Positions 34,186 to 42,896 of a stretch of 42,947 bases of DNA are shown one piece after another. The position numbers were made by a program, and so were the translations under genes. The notes beneath the pieces are model-generated. The model was not told where the DNA came from, did no database searches, and worked only from the letters and a program-made list of their open reading frames with translations. Source of the DNA: Candidatus Thiodiazotropha sp. (ex Epidulcina cf. delphinae) (GTDB taxonomy: Bacteria > Pseudomonadota > Gammaproteobacteria > Chromatiales > Chromatiaceae); assembly GCA_025656505.1 (NCBI GenBank), contig JAHXHR010000016.1:1-42947 (forward strand), given 5' to 3'. Every line of letters starts with the position of its first letter. The first letter of the stretch is position 1.

Positions 34186-34965
34186 ATGCTTGAAATAACC
34201 CCTGTCAGCGCTTTTGAAGACAATTATATCTGGATGTTGAAAAATCCCGGCTCTTCACAGGCCGTTGCGGTGGATCCGGGTGACGAGTCGCCGGTATTGG
34301 CGTGGCTTGAACGGACATCGTCCCAGCTCAGTGCCATCCTGATCACGCACCATCACTATGATCATGTTGGAGGCATTCCAGAGCTGCGGGATGCCTTTCC
34401 GGATATACCGGTCTACGGACCCGGCAAAGAGTCGATTCGTGGCGTCACGCACCCGCTCGGAGAGGGGGACAGGCCGGTGATTTCAGGTCTGAAGGCCGAT
34501 CTTCGGGTGCTGGAGGTGCCGGGGCATACCGCCGGGCATATCGCCTACTACGGTGAAGGGGCTCTGCTGTGTGGCGATACCCTGTTCGCCGGTGGATGCG
34601 GTCGTGTGTTCGATGGCACCTTCGAGCAGCTTTCCGCCTCGCTGCAACGTCTCGCACAGCTTCCGTCGGAGACCCGACTCTATTGCGCCCATGAATACAC
34701 CCTGGATAACCTCGGGTTTGCCGCTTGGGTCGAGCCGGATAGTTCAGCCCTCGAACAGCGCATCGAGGCGGAGCGGGAAAAACGTCGAACCGGACAGCCG
34801 ACCCTCCCCTCTCTACTGCAGGATGAACTCCGCACCAACCCCTTTTTACGCACCCGAGAGTCGAAGGTGATCAGTGCCGCGCAACGAGCTTCCGGTCAGG
34901 TGCTGAATGCGTCTGAGGAAGTCTTTACCGCACTTAGGCAATGGAAGGACAGCAAGTACGATTGA
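34186..34965 (+). CDS. gloB: Hydroxyacylglutathione hydrolase (glyoxalase II)
   Basis: A 259-residue metallo-beta-lactamase-fold enzyme that splits S-lactoylglutathione to lactate and glutathione in methylglyoxal detoxification. It contains the two-metal motif THHHYDHVGG (about 53-62), a second His in VPGHTAGHIAYYG, the bridging Asp in LLCGDTLFAGGCGR and YCAHEYTLDNLGFA. The C-terminal glyoxalase II cap (QPTLPSLLQDELRTNPFLR) separates it from general beta-lactamase-like proteins. It lies 52 bases after dxs and 39 bases before the rhomboid gene, all plus strand, suggesting one unit. Confidence 0.95.
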   Translation: MLEITPVSAFEDNYIWMLKNPGSSQAVAVDPGDESPVLAWLERTSSQLSAILITHHHYDHVGGIPELRDAFPDIPVYGPGKESIRGVTHPLGEGDRPVISGLKADLRVLEVPGHTAGHIAYYGEGALLCGDTLFAGGCGRVFDGTFEQLSASLQRLAQLPSETRLYCAHEYTLDNLGFAAWVEPDSSALEQRIEAEREKRRTGQPTLPSLLQDELRTNPFLRTRESKVISAAQRASGQVLNASEEVFTALRQWKDSKYD

Positions 34966-35004
34966 AACAAATAGCCAATCGGAGGCGCGCAAGGAACAAT
35001 CGCC

Positions 35005-36405
35005 ATGCTCATTATCCCCCTACATAGAAAGATCGATTGGAAACATCCCCCGATAGCTACGCTCTTTCTTATTGCGATAAACGTTATGCTGTTCCTGCTG
35101 ACGCAACTGGATGACGGGACGGAGTTTGCCGAAGCGCTGGACTATTATCGGGTTTCAGGTCTGTATGAGCTTGAGAGGGGGGGATATCAAGGGTATCTCG
35201 AAGAGCGGGAGGCGCTTACCGATCCATCCGTCGAGGAGGATGCCGGGGATGAATTTTACGCAGTCGCCGATCAGTTGGTCGGGATCCAGACCGATCCCGA
35301 ATTTCTGCGGCGTCTCCACCATGGCGGTGTGATCGACCCGCAGAGCGACAGTTACCATGACTGGCTTGAAAAACGCACCCGATTCGAGTCTCTCTACGAA
35401 GCCGTTACCTACATCGGCTACGGTCTGCGCACCGGTCACCCGACCCTGCTCGCCCTGTTCAGCCACATGTTTCTCCACGCGGGTTTTGCCCATCTCATCG
35501 GCAATATGATTTTTCTGCTCGCATTGGGGATTCTGGTCGAGATCCTGATGGGAACGACGGCCTTTCTTTTGCTCTATCTCCTGACCGGTCTGGGTTCTGC
35601 CGGTTTATATATGCTGTTGACGCCCGGCAGTCTTGTGCCGGGAATCGGCGCATCCGGTGCGATTTCGGGATTAATGGGGATGTATGCCGTGATCTATGGT
35701 TTGAGAAAAATCCGTTTTTTCTATTCCATCGGCATCTATTTTGATTATGTGGCCCTGCCCGCGATCGTGCTCCTGCCCCTGTGGATCGGCAACGAACTGT
35801 TCCAGTTGCTGCTCTATTCGGAGAGCAATATCAACTATTTGGCCCACTTGGGCGGTTTGGTCAGCGGTGCCGGAGCGGCGGCAATCCTAAAGGCCACGGT
35901 TGCCCCATTCGACTTGCGATTTCTGGATCATGAAGCGAAAGACAAGGCATTCGAAAGCCGGCTCGTTTCCGCCAGGGCTTGTTATGAAAATATGGATTAT
36001 CGAAAAGCGCTGCCGATGTTTCGCAGACTTTATCAGGAAGGTTATAAAGCGAGAGAGGTGATTTATCTTTACTATCAATGTAGTCGGTTGTCGCCGGATA
36101 GTGAGGATTTCCATAGATCGGCGAGGGCCGTTTTCGCTATTCCCGAACGTGATGCCGCGACGGCCGACCTGATACGCGAGGTTTATCAGGACTATGTAGG
36201 GCTTGCACGGCCCGGACCGAAACTTAACGCCAGGATCGTCTGCCTGTTGGCCGATCGCTTCGTTGAACATAAATGGATTGCCGAGGCTGACAGGATGATG
36301 AATATTATTCGCAAAAAACGCCTTGTATGCCCGAAAAACAGTGAGTTGGTCGGTCGTTATGCCGAATTGCTCGCTGAGCAGGGGCGTAATCACCCTTCGG
36401 GTTAG
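35005..36405 (+). CDS. Rhomboid intramembrane serine protease with helical-repeat tail
   Basis: Rhomboids cut membrane proteins within the bilayer. This 466-residue member has TM1 (ATLFLIAINVMLFLLTQ, about 18-34), then about 115 polar residues, then the core. The core shows HMFLHAGFAHLIGNMIFL (about 153-170), the nucleophile in GASGAISG (Ser217) and the catalytic His in LAHLGGLVSG (His281). The dyad is intact, so it should be active. After the last helix (about 300), the C-terminus holds about 160 soluble residues of helix pairs resembling TPR repeats (RACYENMDYRKALPMFRRLYQEG). AAGGAAC supports the ATG. Substrate unknown. Confidence 0.9.
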   Translation: MLIIPLHRKIDWKHPPIATLFLIAINVMLFLLTQLDDGTEFAEALDYYRVSGLYELERGGYQGYLEEREALTDPSVEEDAGDEFYAVADQLVGIQTDPEFLRRLHHGGVIDPQSDSYHDWLEKRTRFESLYEAVTYIGYGLRTGHPTLLALFSHMFLHAGFAHLIGNMIFLLALGILVEILMGTTAFLLLYLLTGLGSAGLYMLLTPGSLVPGIGASGAISGLMGMYAVIYGLRKIRFFYSIGIYFDYVALPAIVLLPLWIGNELFQLLLYSESNINYLAHLGGLVSGAGAAAILKATVAPFDLRFLDHEAKDKAFESRLVSARACYENMDYRKALPMFRRLYQEGYKAREVIYLYYQCSRLSPDSEDFHRSARAVFAIPERDAATADLIREVYQDYVGLARPGPKLNARIVCLLADRFVEHKWIAEADRMMNIIRKKRLVCPKNSELVGRYAELLAEQGRNHPSG

Positions 36406-36457
36406 TAAGGAGGAAAGCGCAAGGTATTTGGCGTTAATTCAGCAGTCCGTCTGACCG

Positions 36458-37714
36458 TCACGACGGCTCTTGGGTGAGGGACTCCAGCAGCTTCAGATAG
36501 CTTTCCACTTCGGCTGTTTTCTGATGTCCGTGAAATGTCTTGAGTAGATAGTGGAGGAGCTTCTTCGCCAAGTCATCCCGCTGCTGCTCTTCGCAGAACA
36601 CCTTTGCCAACTCCAGGTACAGGTTCGGCGTATGCTCGTTAGCGGGAAATCGTTTGTGGAACCCCTTTGCCAAAGCAATCGCATCCTGGAAACAGCGGCG
36701 CTGTTTCAGGTTAATAAAAATAGGTAAGTAGACGGAAGGAAGGCGGGGGTGACAGATGTTGTCGTGTGCCAGGCAATCGCTGAAAAGCTGCGAAGCCGAT
36801 GCGATGTCACCCCTCTTCAACAATAGCTGCATATAAGCCGGGGCATATTCCACGACCACCTCTTTTTGTTGATTCAGCATAGCGTAGTTATGCAGCTTCT
36901 TTCGCAAAGCGAGACTGTTAGGTTCACTCTTGACCAGAGCGATCAACTCCTCGGTGGCGGCCAGGCTGTTTCCCTCCTGGATGAATTTTTCCAGCAACAG
37001 GCTGCCGGCGATGTTTTCATCGCTCAAGGCCTGTGCAGGCGGTGGTTCGTCCAGCGCCTGATGATACTGCAGAATGACATATCCCATCATATGAAAGCTG
37101 ATGATCATGAAGAGGGTGTTGATAGCCATCCATACAGCCGCCGGCGTCTCCGAATCTACGCGCTCAAAGACCAAATACTCCACACTGGTTTGTGCGCCGC
37201 TCAGCGAGATCTGCAGGCCGTACAAGGCCAGGTAACCCCAACCGATTCTTTTTACCAGGGTCAGCCAGTTCAGGGGGTTGGCCGAGAATGAGAATGATTC
37301 ACTTATTCCCAGACACATGATCAGTGCGGGAAAGAGAAATGCCCCGAACAAAAACAGCAGCAGGGCCGCCGTTAGCCCCAGGGAATTGCCGATCGAGTAT
37401 AAGGCGAACAGATATAGCGCCAAGACAGCGAACAGCGTCAGCGGAAGTTCATACTTGTCGAGGAGAACGCCACGAGTAATAGGGGGTGGCGCGAGTTCTC
37501 CTCGCATGGTGTGCTGGAGGGCCTCCATGCTGTATTTCAATGCCACAGCGTAGAGTAGGAATGAGACCCAGAAATTCGGCGCCAGGTAGAGCAACAATCC
37601 GGAAAGCGCCGATAGAATGACCGGAACGGGTTTCAGTCCGTAGAGAAAAAAAGAGGGAATCCTGTTCCAGAACGGCGGGATGTCGATTTTCCGGGATCTG
37701 TCTATCCGCTCCAT
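36458..37714 (-). CDS. Multi-pass membrane protein with TPR-like C-terminus
   Basis: A 418-residue protein with about five or six hydrophobic segments in the first 220 residues (for example VILSALSGLLLYLAPNFWV and AALLLFLFGAFLFPALIMCL) and a soluble C-terminal half of helix pairs (QLFSDCLAHDN, FQDAIALAKGFHKRFPANEH, NLYLELAKVFCEEQQRDDLA) resembling TPRs. It has no enzyme motif. The start is set at ATG 37714, with AAGGA upstream. The frame stays open to 37792, but that stretch is the phosphoribulokinase terminator. It converges on the rhomboid gene, whose tail has similar architecture. Confidence 0.75.
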   Translation of the reverse strand: MERIDRSRKIDIPPFWNRIPSFFLYGLKPVPVILSALSGLLLYLAPNFWVSFLLYAVALKYSMEALQHTMRGELAPPPITRGVLLDKYELPLTLFAVLALYLFALYSIGNSLGLTAALLLFLFGAFLFPALIMCLGISESFSFSANPLNWLTLVKRIGWGYLALYGLQISLSGAQTSVEYLVFERVDSETPAAVWMAINTLFMIISFHMMGYVILQYHQALDEPPPAQALSDENIAGSLLLEKFIQEGNSLAATEELIALVKSEPNSLALRKKLHNYAMLNQQKEVVVEYAPAYMQLLLKRGDIASASQLFSDCLAHDNICHPRLPSVYLPIFINLKQRRCFQDAIALAKGFHKRFPANEHTPNLYLELAKVFCEEQQRDDLAKKLLHYLLKTFHGHQKTAEVESYLKLLESLTQEPS

Positions 37715-37753
37715 GGCTAAGTCCTTGTAGCTGCAACCGCTTTCATGGGAACG

Positions 37754-37775
37754 AAAAAACCGCACAACCGTGCGG
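37754..37775 (-). terminator. Intrinsic terminator of phosphoribulokinase gene
   Basis: On the minus strand CCGCAC-GGTT-GTGCGG forms a 6-bp GC stem with a 4-nt loop, followed by TTTTTT. It lies 18 bases beyond the prk stop and upstream of the next gene's chosen start, so the membrane protein gene needs its own promoter or read-through. Confidence 0.9.
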
Positions 37776-37792
37776 CTTCTTCGCGGCCGCAA

Positions 37793-38665
37793 TCAGACGT
37801 TTCGGGCGTCCATCATGCGTTCGATGGTGGGTTGCAGGATGATCTCCATGGAGAAGCCCATCTTACCGCCGGGCACCACGATGGTGTTGCGCCGGGACAT
37901 GAATGAGCCATCGATCATCGACAGCAGGTAGGGAAAATCGATATCGAATTTCTTATGGTCGGTAAAACGGATGACCACGAAGCTCTCGTCCGGGGTGGGG
38001 ATGTCGCGGGCGATGAAGGGGTTCGAGGTGTCGACCGTCGGTACGCGCTGGAAATTGATGTCGGTGCGTGAGAACTGCGGGGTGATGTGGTTGATATAGT
38101 CAGGCATGCGCCGCATGATGGTGTCGACGATGGCCTCTTCGCTGTAGCCGCGTTCGGCATTGTCTCGGAAGATCTTCTGGATCCATTCCAGATTGACGAT
38201 CGGCACCACCCCGACACCCAGATCCACATGCTTGGCGACATCCACATCCCCGTCCACCACCATGCCGTGCAGGCCCTCGTAGAACAACAGGTCAGTCCCT
38301 TCCTCGATCTTTTCCCATGGGGTGAACTCGCCGGGTTTCTGGTCGCAACCGAGGCGGTCGTTGTGCTCGGCGGCCTCTTCCTCACTGTGCAGATAATAGC
38401 GCTTATCGCCACTCCCCGTCTCGCCGTAGGCTTTGAACAATTCGGCGATTCTGTCGAAATGGTTAGCCTCGGGGCCGAAATGACTCAGGCCGCCCGCCAT
38501 TTTTTCCCGCATCTCCACCCGGGTGTGGCGGTGAAAGCTGTCGCCCTCGACCACGGCGGGCTTGATGCCGTCGCGATAGAAGATGTGTTCGAATGCGCGT
38601 TTGACAGTGGTTGTTCCGGCGCCCGATGAACCGGTTACGGCTACCACTGGATGCTTTTTGGACAT
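37793..38665 (-). CDS. cbbP: Phosphoribulokinase
   Basis: Phosphoribulokinase phosphorylates ribulose 5-phosphate with ATP to give the RuBisCO substrate; it and RuBisCO are the two enzymes unique to the Calvin cycle. The 290-residue protein is the short, bacterial class. P-loop GSSGAGTT is at 12-19, followed by VVEGDSFHRHTRVEM, the lid region and LFYEGLHGMVVDG with the catalytic acidic residues, then RDNAERGYSEEAIVDTI. GGGAGAAG precedes the ATG. It lies about 7 kb from cbbL and is transcribed alone, ending at its own terminator. Confidence 0.97.
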   Translation of the reverse strand: MSKKHPVVAVTGSSGAGTTTVKRAFEHIFYRDGIKPAVVEGDSFHRHTRVEMREKMAGGLSHFGPEANHFDRIAELFKAYGETGSGDKRYYLHSEEEAAEHNDRLGCDQKPGEFTPWEKIEEGTDLLFYEGLHGMVVDGDVDVAKHVDLGVGVVPIVNLEWIQKIFRDNAERGYSEEAIVDTIMRRMPDYINHITPQFSRTDINFQRVPTVDTSNPFIARDIPTPDESFVVIRFTDHKKFDIDFPYLLSMIDGSFMSRRNTIVVPGGKMGFSMEIILQPTIERMMDARNV

Positions 38666-38798
38666 ATCAACTTCTCCCGTATCTAATCGTTGTATTGTGT
38701 TGCTCGGTGTGCCGTCTGAGGGGCGTCTTTTTCTGCCCGGACCGGCTATGAGGAAAAATTGTTGCCAACTATAACACGGGGATGGCCTGTTTTCAGCG

Positions 38799-40238
38799 TC
38801 AGAACTGGTTGGCGTTGAGCCAAAGATGGCAGGCGACGCTGAGGGTGAATCCCAGGGCGATTGCCGGGGTCCACTGCAAATGAGCGAAGAAGGTGTACTT
38901 CCCCTTGGCCTGCCCCATCAGCGCCACGCCGGCGGCGGAGCCGATGGAGAGCAGGCTGCCGCCGATGCCCGCGGTCAGGGTGACCAGTAGCCACTGGCCC
39001 AAAGACATTTCCGGTCGCATGCTGAGCACCACCGACATGGTGGGGATATTTTCCAGGACCGAGGAGGCCACGCCGATAGAGATGTTGGCTGCGGTGGCCC
39101 CCCATTGGATATACAGCAGTTCCGAAGCCAGGGTCAAATAACCCAGATAGCCCAAACCGCCCACGCAAAGAATGACGCCGCACAGGAACAACAGGGTGTC
39201 CCACTCCGATCTCGCCACTCTCAGAAAGACATCGAAAGGCTGCCGACTCTCGACGACCACGGAGAAATCGGGTGATTCAGAGGTAGTGACTTGAGTAACG
39301 CCCGGCTTGTGGGTCTTTTTCAGGAAAAAGCCGAAGAATTGCAGATAGGAGAGCCCGGTCATCACACCGATGGCCGCAGGCAGGAAGAGTTGTCCCTGAA
39401 AAAAGACCGCGGTAGCGATGGTCAACAGAAACAGCCCTATGATTCGCTTTGCCCCGCGGCGCATCTGTATCGGTTCCTGGGTGCTGGTGAGTCTGCCGTC
39501 GGGGATTGCGAAGTGCATAAAACCCGCAGGCGTCAGGTAGCTGATCAGGGATGGCAGAAAAAGGGTGAAGAAAGAGAAGAAATCGACCCGGCCGGTAGTG
39601 CTGGTGATATCCTGTTGCCACACCATCAGGGTGGTAATGTCACCGAACGGACTGAAGACGCCCCCTGAATTGGAGGCAATGACGATATTGATGCAGGAGA
39701 GCGTGACAAAACGCTGGTTTTCCCGCTCCAGATGGAGGATCACCGCGCCCATCAGCAGGGCGGTCGAGAGGTTGTCCAGGAAAGGGGAGAGAAAAAAGGC
39801 CGTCAGGCCCGTGGTCCAAAACAGATGGCGGTAGCTATAACGACGATGTGCGACCCAGGTGCGCAGGGCCAGAAAGACACGCCGTTCAGCCAAGGCGTTG
39901 ATATAGGTCATCACCACCAGGATGAACAGCATCAATTCGGCATATTGCAGCAGACTATGCCTGAGGGCCTCTTCCGCAACTTCGCCACCGACGGTGTGAT
40001 GGGCATACCATCCGATCAGGCCCCAGATCATCCCGGCGGCAAACAGCATGGGCTTGGATTTTCGCAGATTGGTGAACTCTTCCAGGGTGACCGCGATCAA
40101 GGCCAGGGCAAAGATGGCCAGGCTGAGCAGCCCAACCCAATGGACGCTCATGCTGTAGCCGCTGGCTGACATATGACTCGCCAGTGCCGGGCCGGGTATG
40201 GAGCTGATCAGTGCAGCCGAAATTTGCCGTCTGTTCAT
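38799..40238 (-). CDS. nhaD: NhaD-type Na+/H+ antiporter, copy 1
   Basis: A 479-residue inner-membrane antiporter of the NhaD family (ion-transporter superfamily) that trades sodium for protons. It has about 12 hydrophobic helices, and family blocks such as EEFTNLRKSKPMLFAAGMIWGLI, NALAERRVFLALRTW, FLSPFLDNLSTALLMGAVIL and NSGGVFSPFGDITTLMVWQ. The last includes the acidic residue of the unwound-helix motif. The second half repeats the fold (SVLENIPTMSVVLSM, GSLLSIGSAAGVALMGQAKGKYTF). It has a tandem paralogue 111 bases upstream. Such pumps suit a saline habitat and pH control during chemolithotrophic growth. Confidence 0.93.
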   Translation of the reverse strand: MNRRQISAALISSIPGPALASHMSASGYSMSVHWVGLLSLAIFALALIAVTLEEFTNLRKSKPMLFAAGMIWGLIGWYAHHTVGGEVAEEALRHSLLQYAELMLFILVVMTYINALAERRVFLALRTWVAHRRYSYRHLFWTTGLTAFFLSPFLDNLSTALLMGAVILHLERENQRFVTLSCINIVIASNSGGVFSPFGDITTLMVWQQDITSTTGRVDFFSFFTLFLPSLISYLTPAGFMHFAIPDGRLTSTQEPIQMRRGAKRIIGLFLLTIATAVFFQGQLFLPAAIGVMTGLSYLQFFGFFLKKTHKPGVTQVTTSESPDFSVVVESRQPFDVFLRVARSEWDTLLFLCGVILCVGGLGYLGYLTLASELLYIQWGATAANISIGVASSVLENIPTMSVVLSMRPEMSLGQWLLVTLTAGIGGSLLSIGSAAGVALMGQAKGKYTFFAHLQWTPAIALGFTLSVACHLWLNANQF

Positions 40239-40349
40239 GGCGTCGAGTCAATCGAATAATCTGAAGATGATTGAAATCACCCGTTCAGGGGCCCGTATTC
40301 AATGTCTGGCCCATAGGGTGCATGGGGTGATTCACTTATTCTGCGATCA

Positions 40350-41822
40350 TTAAAAGCTGCCTGCATTGATCCAGATATGCACCAGGATACTGGCCACATA
40401 ACCGATGGCGATGACAGGCGCCCATTTCAGATGACCGAAAAAGGTGTACTTGCCCCGCGCCTGCCCCATCAACGCCACGCCTGCCGCTGAGCCGATGGAG
40501 AGCATGGAGCCGCCCACGCCGGCGGTCAGCGTAACCAGTAACCACTGACCCATGGACATGTCGGGCATCATGGTCAGCACCGCAAACATCACCGGGATGT
40601 TGTCGACGATCGCAGAGAGGATGCCGACCATCACATTGGCCGGCGTGGCGTTCATCGCCTCCGTCAGTTGCAGGGTGGATCCCCACTGGGTATACATCAC
40701 CTCGGAGACCATGGCGAGATAGCCGATAAAGCCGAGACCGCCGACGCAAAGCACCACCCCATAGAAGAACAGCAGGGTGTCCCACTCGGCCCGGGCGACT
40801 TTGTTGAAGACATCGAAGGCCACCATATCCCCCATCTGGCCGTCATGCTCCATTTCGGTCATGCCCTCTTTGTTAGGGTGGTGGTGCTCCTTGCCGTAGG
40901 TCTTTTTGAGGTAATATCCGAAGAACTGCAAATAGGCCAGGCCTGTCAGCATGCCGATCACGGGAGGCATGCCGAGGAAGTTATGGAAGCTGACCGCAGT
41001 GACGATGGTGGCCAGAAAGAAGACGATGATGCGCTTGGCGCCGCGTTTCATCTCAGCCTCCTTCCCTCCGCCGACGGGTTTTTCGTCCGGCACGGCGAAG
41101 TGCATGAAGGCAGCAGGCGCCAGCCAATTCACCAGAGAGGGGACGAATAGGGCGAAAAAGGCCCAAAAATCGACAGTACCCTGTACGGTTTGAATGTTCT
41201 TTTGCCACACCATCAGGGTGGTAATGTCGCCGAACGGGCTGAAGGCGCCGCCTGCATTGGCGGCAACCACGATATTGATACAGGCGAGTAGGATGAATTT
41301 GCTGTTGTCGCCCCCAACCGCCAGGACAACGGCGCACATCAGCAGGGCGGTGGTCAGGTTATCGGCCACCGGAGAGATGACGAAGGCCAGAGCACCGGTT
41401 ATCCAGAACAGTTGGCGGAAGCCGTATCCCTTGCTGACCAACAAAGAGCGCAGCTTTTCGAACACATTGCGCTCATCCATGGCGTTGATGTAGGTCATCG
41501 CCACCAGCAGGAACAGCATCAGCTCCGCATACTCAAGCAGGTTATGGCGCACCATCTGCTCTGCCGCGTGCGGCAGTCCATGGGAGTGGTAGTACCAGGC
41601 GATGAGTCCCCAGATCATGCCTGCCGCCAGGATCACGGGTTTGGACTTGCGTAAATGGGTGAACTCTTCCGCCATCACCAGCAGATAGGCGATGACGAAT
41701 ATAGCGATGGCGGTGAAGCCGACCCAATGGTCGGTCAGATCGAAATGATCCCCTTCCCGGCCGGAAGCGAGCGCTATGGACGGCAGGAAAAGGGAAATAA
41801 GTATGGTTGCGGAAAATCTCAC
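40350..41822 (-). CDS. nhaD: NhaD-type Na+/H+ antiporter, copy 2
   Basis: A 490-residue NhaD antiporter, paralogous to the 38799 gene through most of its length. It contains EEFTHLRKSKPVILAAGMIWGLI, NAMDERNVFEKLRSL, NAGGAFSPFGDITTLMVWQ, SAIVDNIPVMFAVLTM and GSMLSIGSAAGVALMGQARGKYTFFGHL. It differs in a longer central loop rich in His, Lys and Met (YGKEHHHPNKEGMTEMEHDGQM, written here in part) and has a cleavable-looking N-terminus (LISLFLPSIALAS). The start is GTG at 41822, supported by GGGGAC upstream. It leads the two-gene unit. The loop difference hints at distinct regulation or pH response. Confidence 0.92.
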   Translation of the reverse strand: MRFSATILISLFLPSIALASGREGDHFDLTDHWVGFTAIAIFVIAYLLVMAEEFTHLRKSKPVILAAGMIWGLIAWYYHSHGLPHAAEQMVRHNLLEYAELMLFLLVAMTYINAMDERNVFEKLRSLLVSKGYGFRQLFWITGALAFVISPVADNLTTALLMCAVVLAVGGDNSKFILLACINIVVAANAGGAFSPFGDITTLMVWQKNIQTVQGTVDFWAFFALFVPSLVNWLAPAAFMHFAVPDEKPVGGGKEAEMKRGAKRIIVFFLATIVTAVSFHNFLGMPPVIGMLTGLAYLQFFGYYLKKTYGKEHHHPNKEGMTEMEHDGQMGDMVAFDVFNKVARAEWDTLLFFYGVVLCVGGLGFIGYLAMVSEVMYTQWGSTLQLTEAMNATPANVMVGILSAIVDNIPVMFAVLTMMPDMSMGQWLLVTLTAGVGGSMLSIGSAAGVALMGQARGKYTFFGHLKWAPVIAIGYVASILVHIWINAGSF

Positions 41823-42136
41823 AGATGGTCCCCCAAATGATTATTCTTGGCTGTCTTCACCGAACTGGTAGGGATTCTCTTTGATGGAGGCAGACGGGTC
41901 AACCGTTTCCCCCGGTGGGTTGCCGTTTTGGTGCGGTTTTTTCGAGGTGGAGGCGGTTCGATTTCGCACGGATCCCGTTACCAACACCAACCTCTTGGCA
42001 GTGGATGTCAGTTGATAGCCGCGATACGGTCAAGTGAATATGTCACAGCTTGGAGTTGTTTCTTTCCATATCTGAAGGGTCGGCGGAAATGGAATGCTCT
42101 GCCTATTGGCGCAGATCCTTGGCTATGGATAGACGG
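41823..42136. other. Intergenic region between nhaD and the right-edge gene
   Basis: A 314-base gap between divergent genes. It should hold both promoters; no clear operator, repeat or RNA gene is seen. Short frames across it lack coding character. The stretch 41925-41950, with GTGCGG then six T, resembles the tail of a terminator but has no convincing stem. Confidence 0.3.
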
Positions 42137-42766
42137 ATGAATAACAGACAATCAAAAACAGTTCCAGCGAATCACGGAATTCACGAGCTTGTATTGACCA
42201 GGAGTGTCCTGCTGGCCCATCTTTTCGCCGGCAAGAATGCGCCAGGCGATGTGATTCGCTACGCACGAAGATACGCTTCAGTCACCCATTGGGAAGAGTT
42301 GATGTGTGCCGTGATCAATCCCAAGGCATCAAGGTTGACGGCAATCGTCTGTATCCGGCAGTTGGATGGCTATAGCGGGATTTTTCGTCGTCACGGATCG
42401 ATTGAATATGTCAGGTTCTTTATCGACTGGGGCGACGGTGAGGGTTTCCGGGCGGTGGGTCTGACCCATTTCAAGGTCTGCGATGCCGCCGAAGGGTCCG
42501 ACAAAAGTCGCTATCCATTGCACCATCTGGTTTCCATCGACTTCGATACTGAGCGGTACTGGGAGTCAATACTGTGCGGCATTCAACCCAAGGTGCGAGC
42601 CGTGCTTTCATGGAATCAAGTCCCGGAACTGGATACCTCCTTCACGCCGGTATTCGGCAATCAGATCGATTCTCAGATCTGCATAGACGCCGAGAAGGAT
42701 TTAATGAGCCTTTTCCAACGCCCCGCGAAGGTTAGAGGAGAGTGGCTATTTGATGCCGCCCCGTAG
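42137..42766 (+). CDS. Protein of unknown function, 209 residues
   Basis: The N-terminal 70 residues are helical and charged; the rest is strand-rich, with RFFIDWGDGEGFRAVGL, PLHHLVSIDFDTERYW, QPKVRAVLSWNQVPE and TPVFGNQIDSQICID. The pattern resembles small beta-sandwich proteins I have seen only as hypothetical. No signal peptide. Upstream in-frame starts at 42125 and 42050 are possible; none has a strong ribosome site. The last codons and the TAG stop (42764-42766) lie in a dispersed repeat, so the C-terminus was probably altered by that insertion. Function not known. Confidence 0.65.
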   Translation: MNNRQSKTVPANHGIHELVLTRSVLLAHLFAGKNAPGDVIRYARRYASVTHWEELMCAVINPKASRLTAIVCIRQLDGYSGIFRRHGSIEYVRFFIDWGDGEGFRAVGLTHFKVCDAAEGSDKSRYPLHHLVSIDFDTERYWESILCGIQPKVRAVLSWNQVPELDTSFTPVFGNQIDSQICIDAEKDLMSLFQRPAKVRGEWLFDAAP

Positions 42767-42867
42767 CGTGGTTCACCCAGCCGGTGAATAGGCACATCGA
42801 AGTTAATAGTTTGCCTATCAGTAGTGTCAGTATCGGAATGGAGCGGTCAACTGCGATTTTTAGTTTA
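42759..42867. repeat. Diverged partial copy of the cbbM-cbbQ2 intergenic element
   Basis: Read forward, these about 109 bases match the reverse complement of about 22690-22800 at close to 90%, beginning CCCCGTAGCGTGGTTCACCC and ending with a worn form of the 18-bp terminal repeat (TCAACTGCGATTTTTAG). The inner two-thirds and other end of the element are missing. It carries the stop codon of the adjoining gene. Confidence 0.85.
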
Positions 42868-42877
42868 GCGTAAAAAC

Positions 42878-42896
42878 CCACGTCCTAAGGACGTGG
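42878..42896. repeat. Perfect hairpin resembling an IS200/IS605 element end
   Basis: CCACGTCCT-A-AGGACGTGG is a perfect 9-bp stem preceded by AAAAAC, next to the repeat copy. IS200/IS605-type elements carry such sub-terminal hairpins, but the window ends 51 bases later without any transposase, so the assignment is tentative. An ordinary terminator for the 42137 gene is the alternative. Confidence 0.4.

Noticed and set aside
37715..37792. N-terminal extension of the TPR-like membrane protein
   Set aside because: Would be encoded by the phosphoribulokinase terminator; ATG at 37714 has a ribosome site just upstream.
41901..41950. Possible riboswitch or terminator upstream of the 42137 gene
   Set aside because: A T-run after GTGCGG exists, but no stable stem or conserved riboswitch core could be found.
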